A stretch of DNA of 5,524 nt, from NCBI GenBank assembly GCA_903918555.1, contig CAIXEV010000657.1:1-5524 (forward strand), written 5' to 3'. Of the stretch, positions 5,392 through 5,524 are shown piece by piece. The position numbers and the translations under genes were made by a program. The DNA is from an uncultured bacterium. GTDB lineage: Bacteria; Planctomycetota; Phycisphaerae; Phycisphaerales; SM1A02. Positions within the stretch are counted from its first letter, which is position 1, and every line of letters begins with the position of its first letter. The notes under the pieces were generated by a model that saw only the letters and a list, made by a program, of their open reading frames with translations, did no database searches and was not told the origin of the DNA.

Positions 5392-5524
5392 CTACGGTAC
5401 CGCGTCTCGCACGAGATCCGCGCCGAGGGAGCGGATCTCCTCGACGCTTCGCACGCCCGCGAGCGCCATGGCAAGCTCGAACTCGCCCGCGAGCATGGCG
5501 AGGGCGCGCGCGACGCCGGCCTCG
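5392..5524 (-). CDS. FMN-dependent alpha-hydroxy-acid dehydrogenase, C-terminal end (partial)
   Basis: Read from the right edge, the minus strand encodes the last 43 residues of a gene: EAGVARALAMLAGEFELAMA, then LAGVRSVEEI, then a 13-residue tail ending in VP and TAG (5394-5392). The G-(V/A)-x-x-x-L-x-x-L-x-x-E...AMALxGVRSVEEI pattern is typical of the final helices of the lactate dehydrogenase / glycolate oxidase / mandelate dehydrogenase family, FMN-binding TIM-barrel enzymes that oxidise 2-hydroxy acids to 2-keto acids. Type 2 isopentenyl-diphosphate isomerase has a similar end and is the main alternative. The rest lies outside the window, so FMN-site residues cannot be checked. It is followed after four bases by the phosphodiesterase lipoprotein, probably in the same transcript. 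Confidence 0.65.
   Translation of the reverse strand, partial: EAGVARALAMLAGEFELAMALAGVRSVEEIRSLGADLVRDAVP
5413..5439 (-). repeat. Perfect 9-bp inverted repeat inside the end of the dehydrogenase gene
   Basis: GAGATCCGC (5413-5421) and GCGGATCTC (5431-5439) are exact complements around a nine-base loop. It lies within coding sequence, 26 bases before the phosphodiesterase start. It could be an intra-operon RNA structure, or chance in GC-rich coding DNA. Confidence 0.4.

Noticed and set aside
5388..5474. N-terminal extension of the phosphodiesterase lipoprotein from ATG 5474
   Set aside because: It overlaps the end of the dehydrogenase gene in another frame and would bury the lipoprotein signal 29 residues inside the protein.

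Overview
The window looks like GC-rich chromosomal DNA from a planctomycete, most likely a member of the Phycisphaerae. I infer this from the strong G/C bias at third codon positions, from two secreted proteins ending in a 'VPAPG/VPGP - hydrophobic helix - RRRRR' sorting tail of the kind common in that class, and from exported enzymes with lipoprotein signals. No mobile element, tRNA, rRNA or CRISPR array was found.

Layout. On the plus strand, a 17/15-bp tandem array (1-94) leads into a ribose-type sugar ABC-transporter permease (84-1070). After 66 bases comes an exported aldose 1-epimerase with all expected catalytic residues (1137-2369). The two read as the end of a sugar-uptake operon whose binding protein and ATPase would lie to the left, outside the window. 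The epimerase faces two minus-strand genes, and the convergent gap (2370-2495) holds two strong hairpins, one of them a classical minus-strand terminator. The minus-strand pair (3249-3908, then 2496-3158) encodes two related PEP-CTERM-like surface proteins, evidently a tandem duplication. A gene-free stretch of 336 bases (3909-4244) lies upstream of them and is rich in short dyads. Further right, also on the minus strand, lie a lipoprotein of the nucleotide pyrophosphatase/phosphodiesterase type (4245-5387) and, four bases upstream of it, the last 43 codons of an FMN-dependent alpha-hydroxy-acid dehydrogenase (5392-5524).

The most unusual signal is at the gene starts. The permease is preceded by an array in which each unit holds a Shine-Dalgarno-like AAAGG/AGAGG, a constant 7-base spacer and ATGA. 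In the 17-bp units each mini-ORF stops in the TGA of the next unit's ATGA, so the array forms a chain of overlapping start-stop mini-ORFs leading into the real gene. The second PEP-CTERM-like gene has five 12-bp repeats running into its start codon, with ACG where the start copy has ATG. The epimerase has a 14-bp repeat whose third, diverged copy supplies its Shine-Dalgarno. Three of the five gene starts visible here therefore sit on short tandem repeats of their own initiation region. Whether this is functional or a trace of slippage cannot be told from one sequence.
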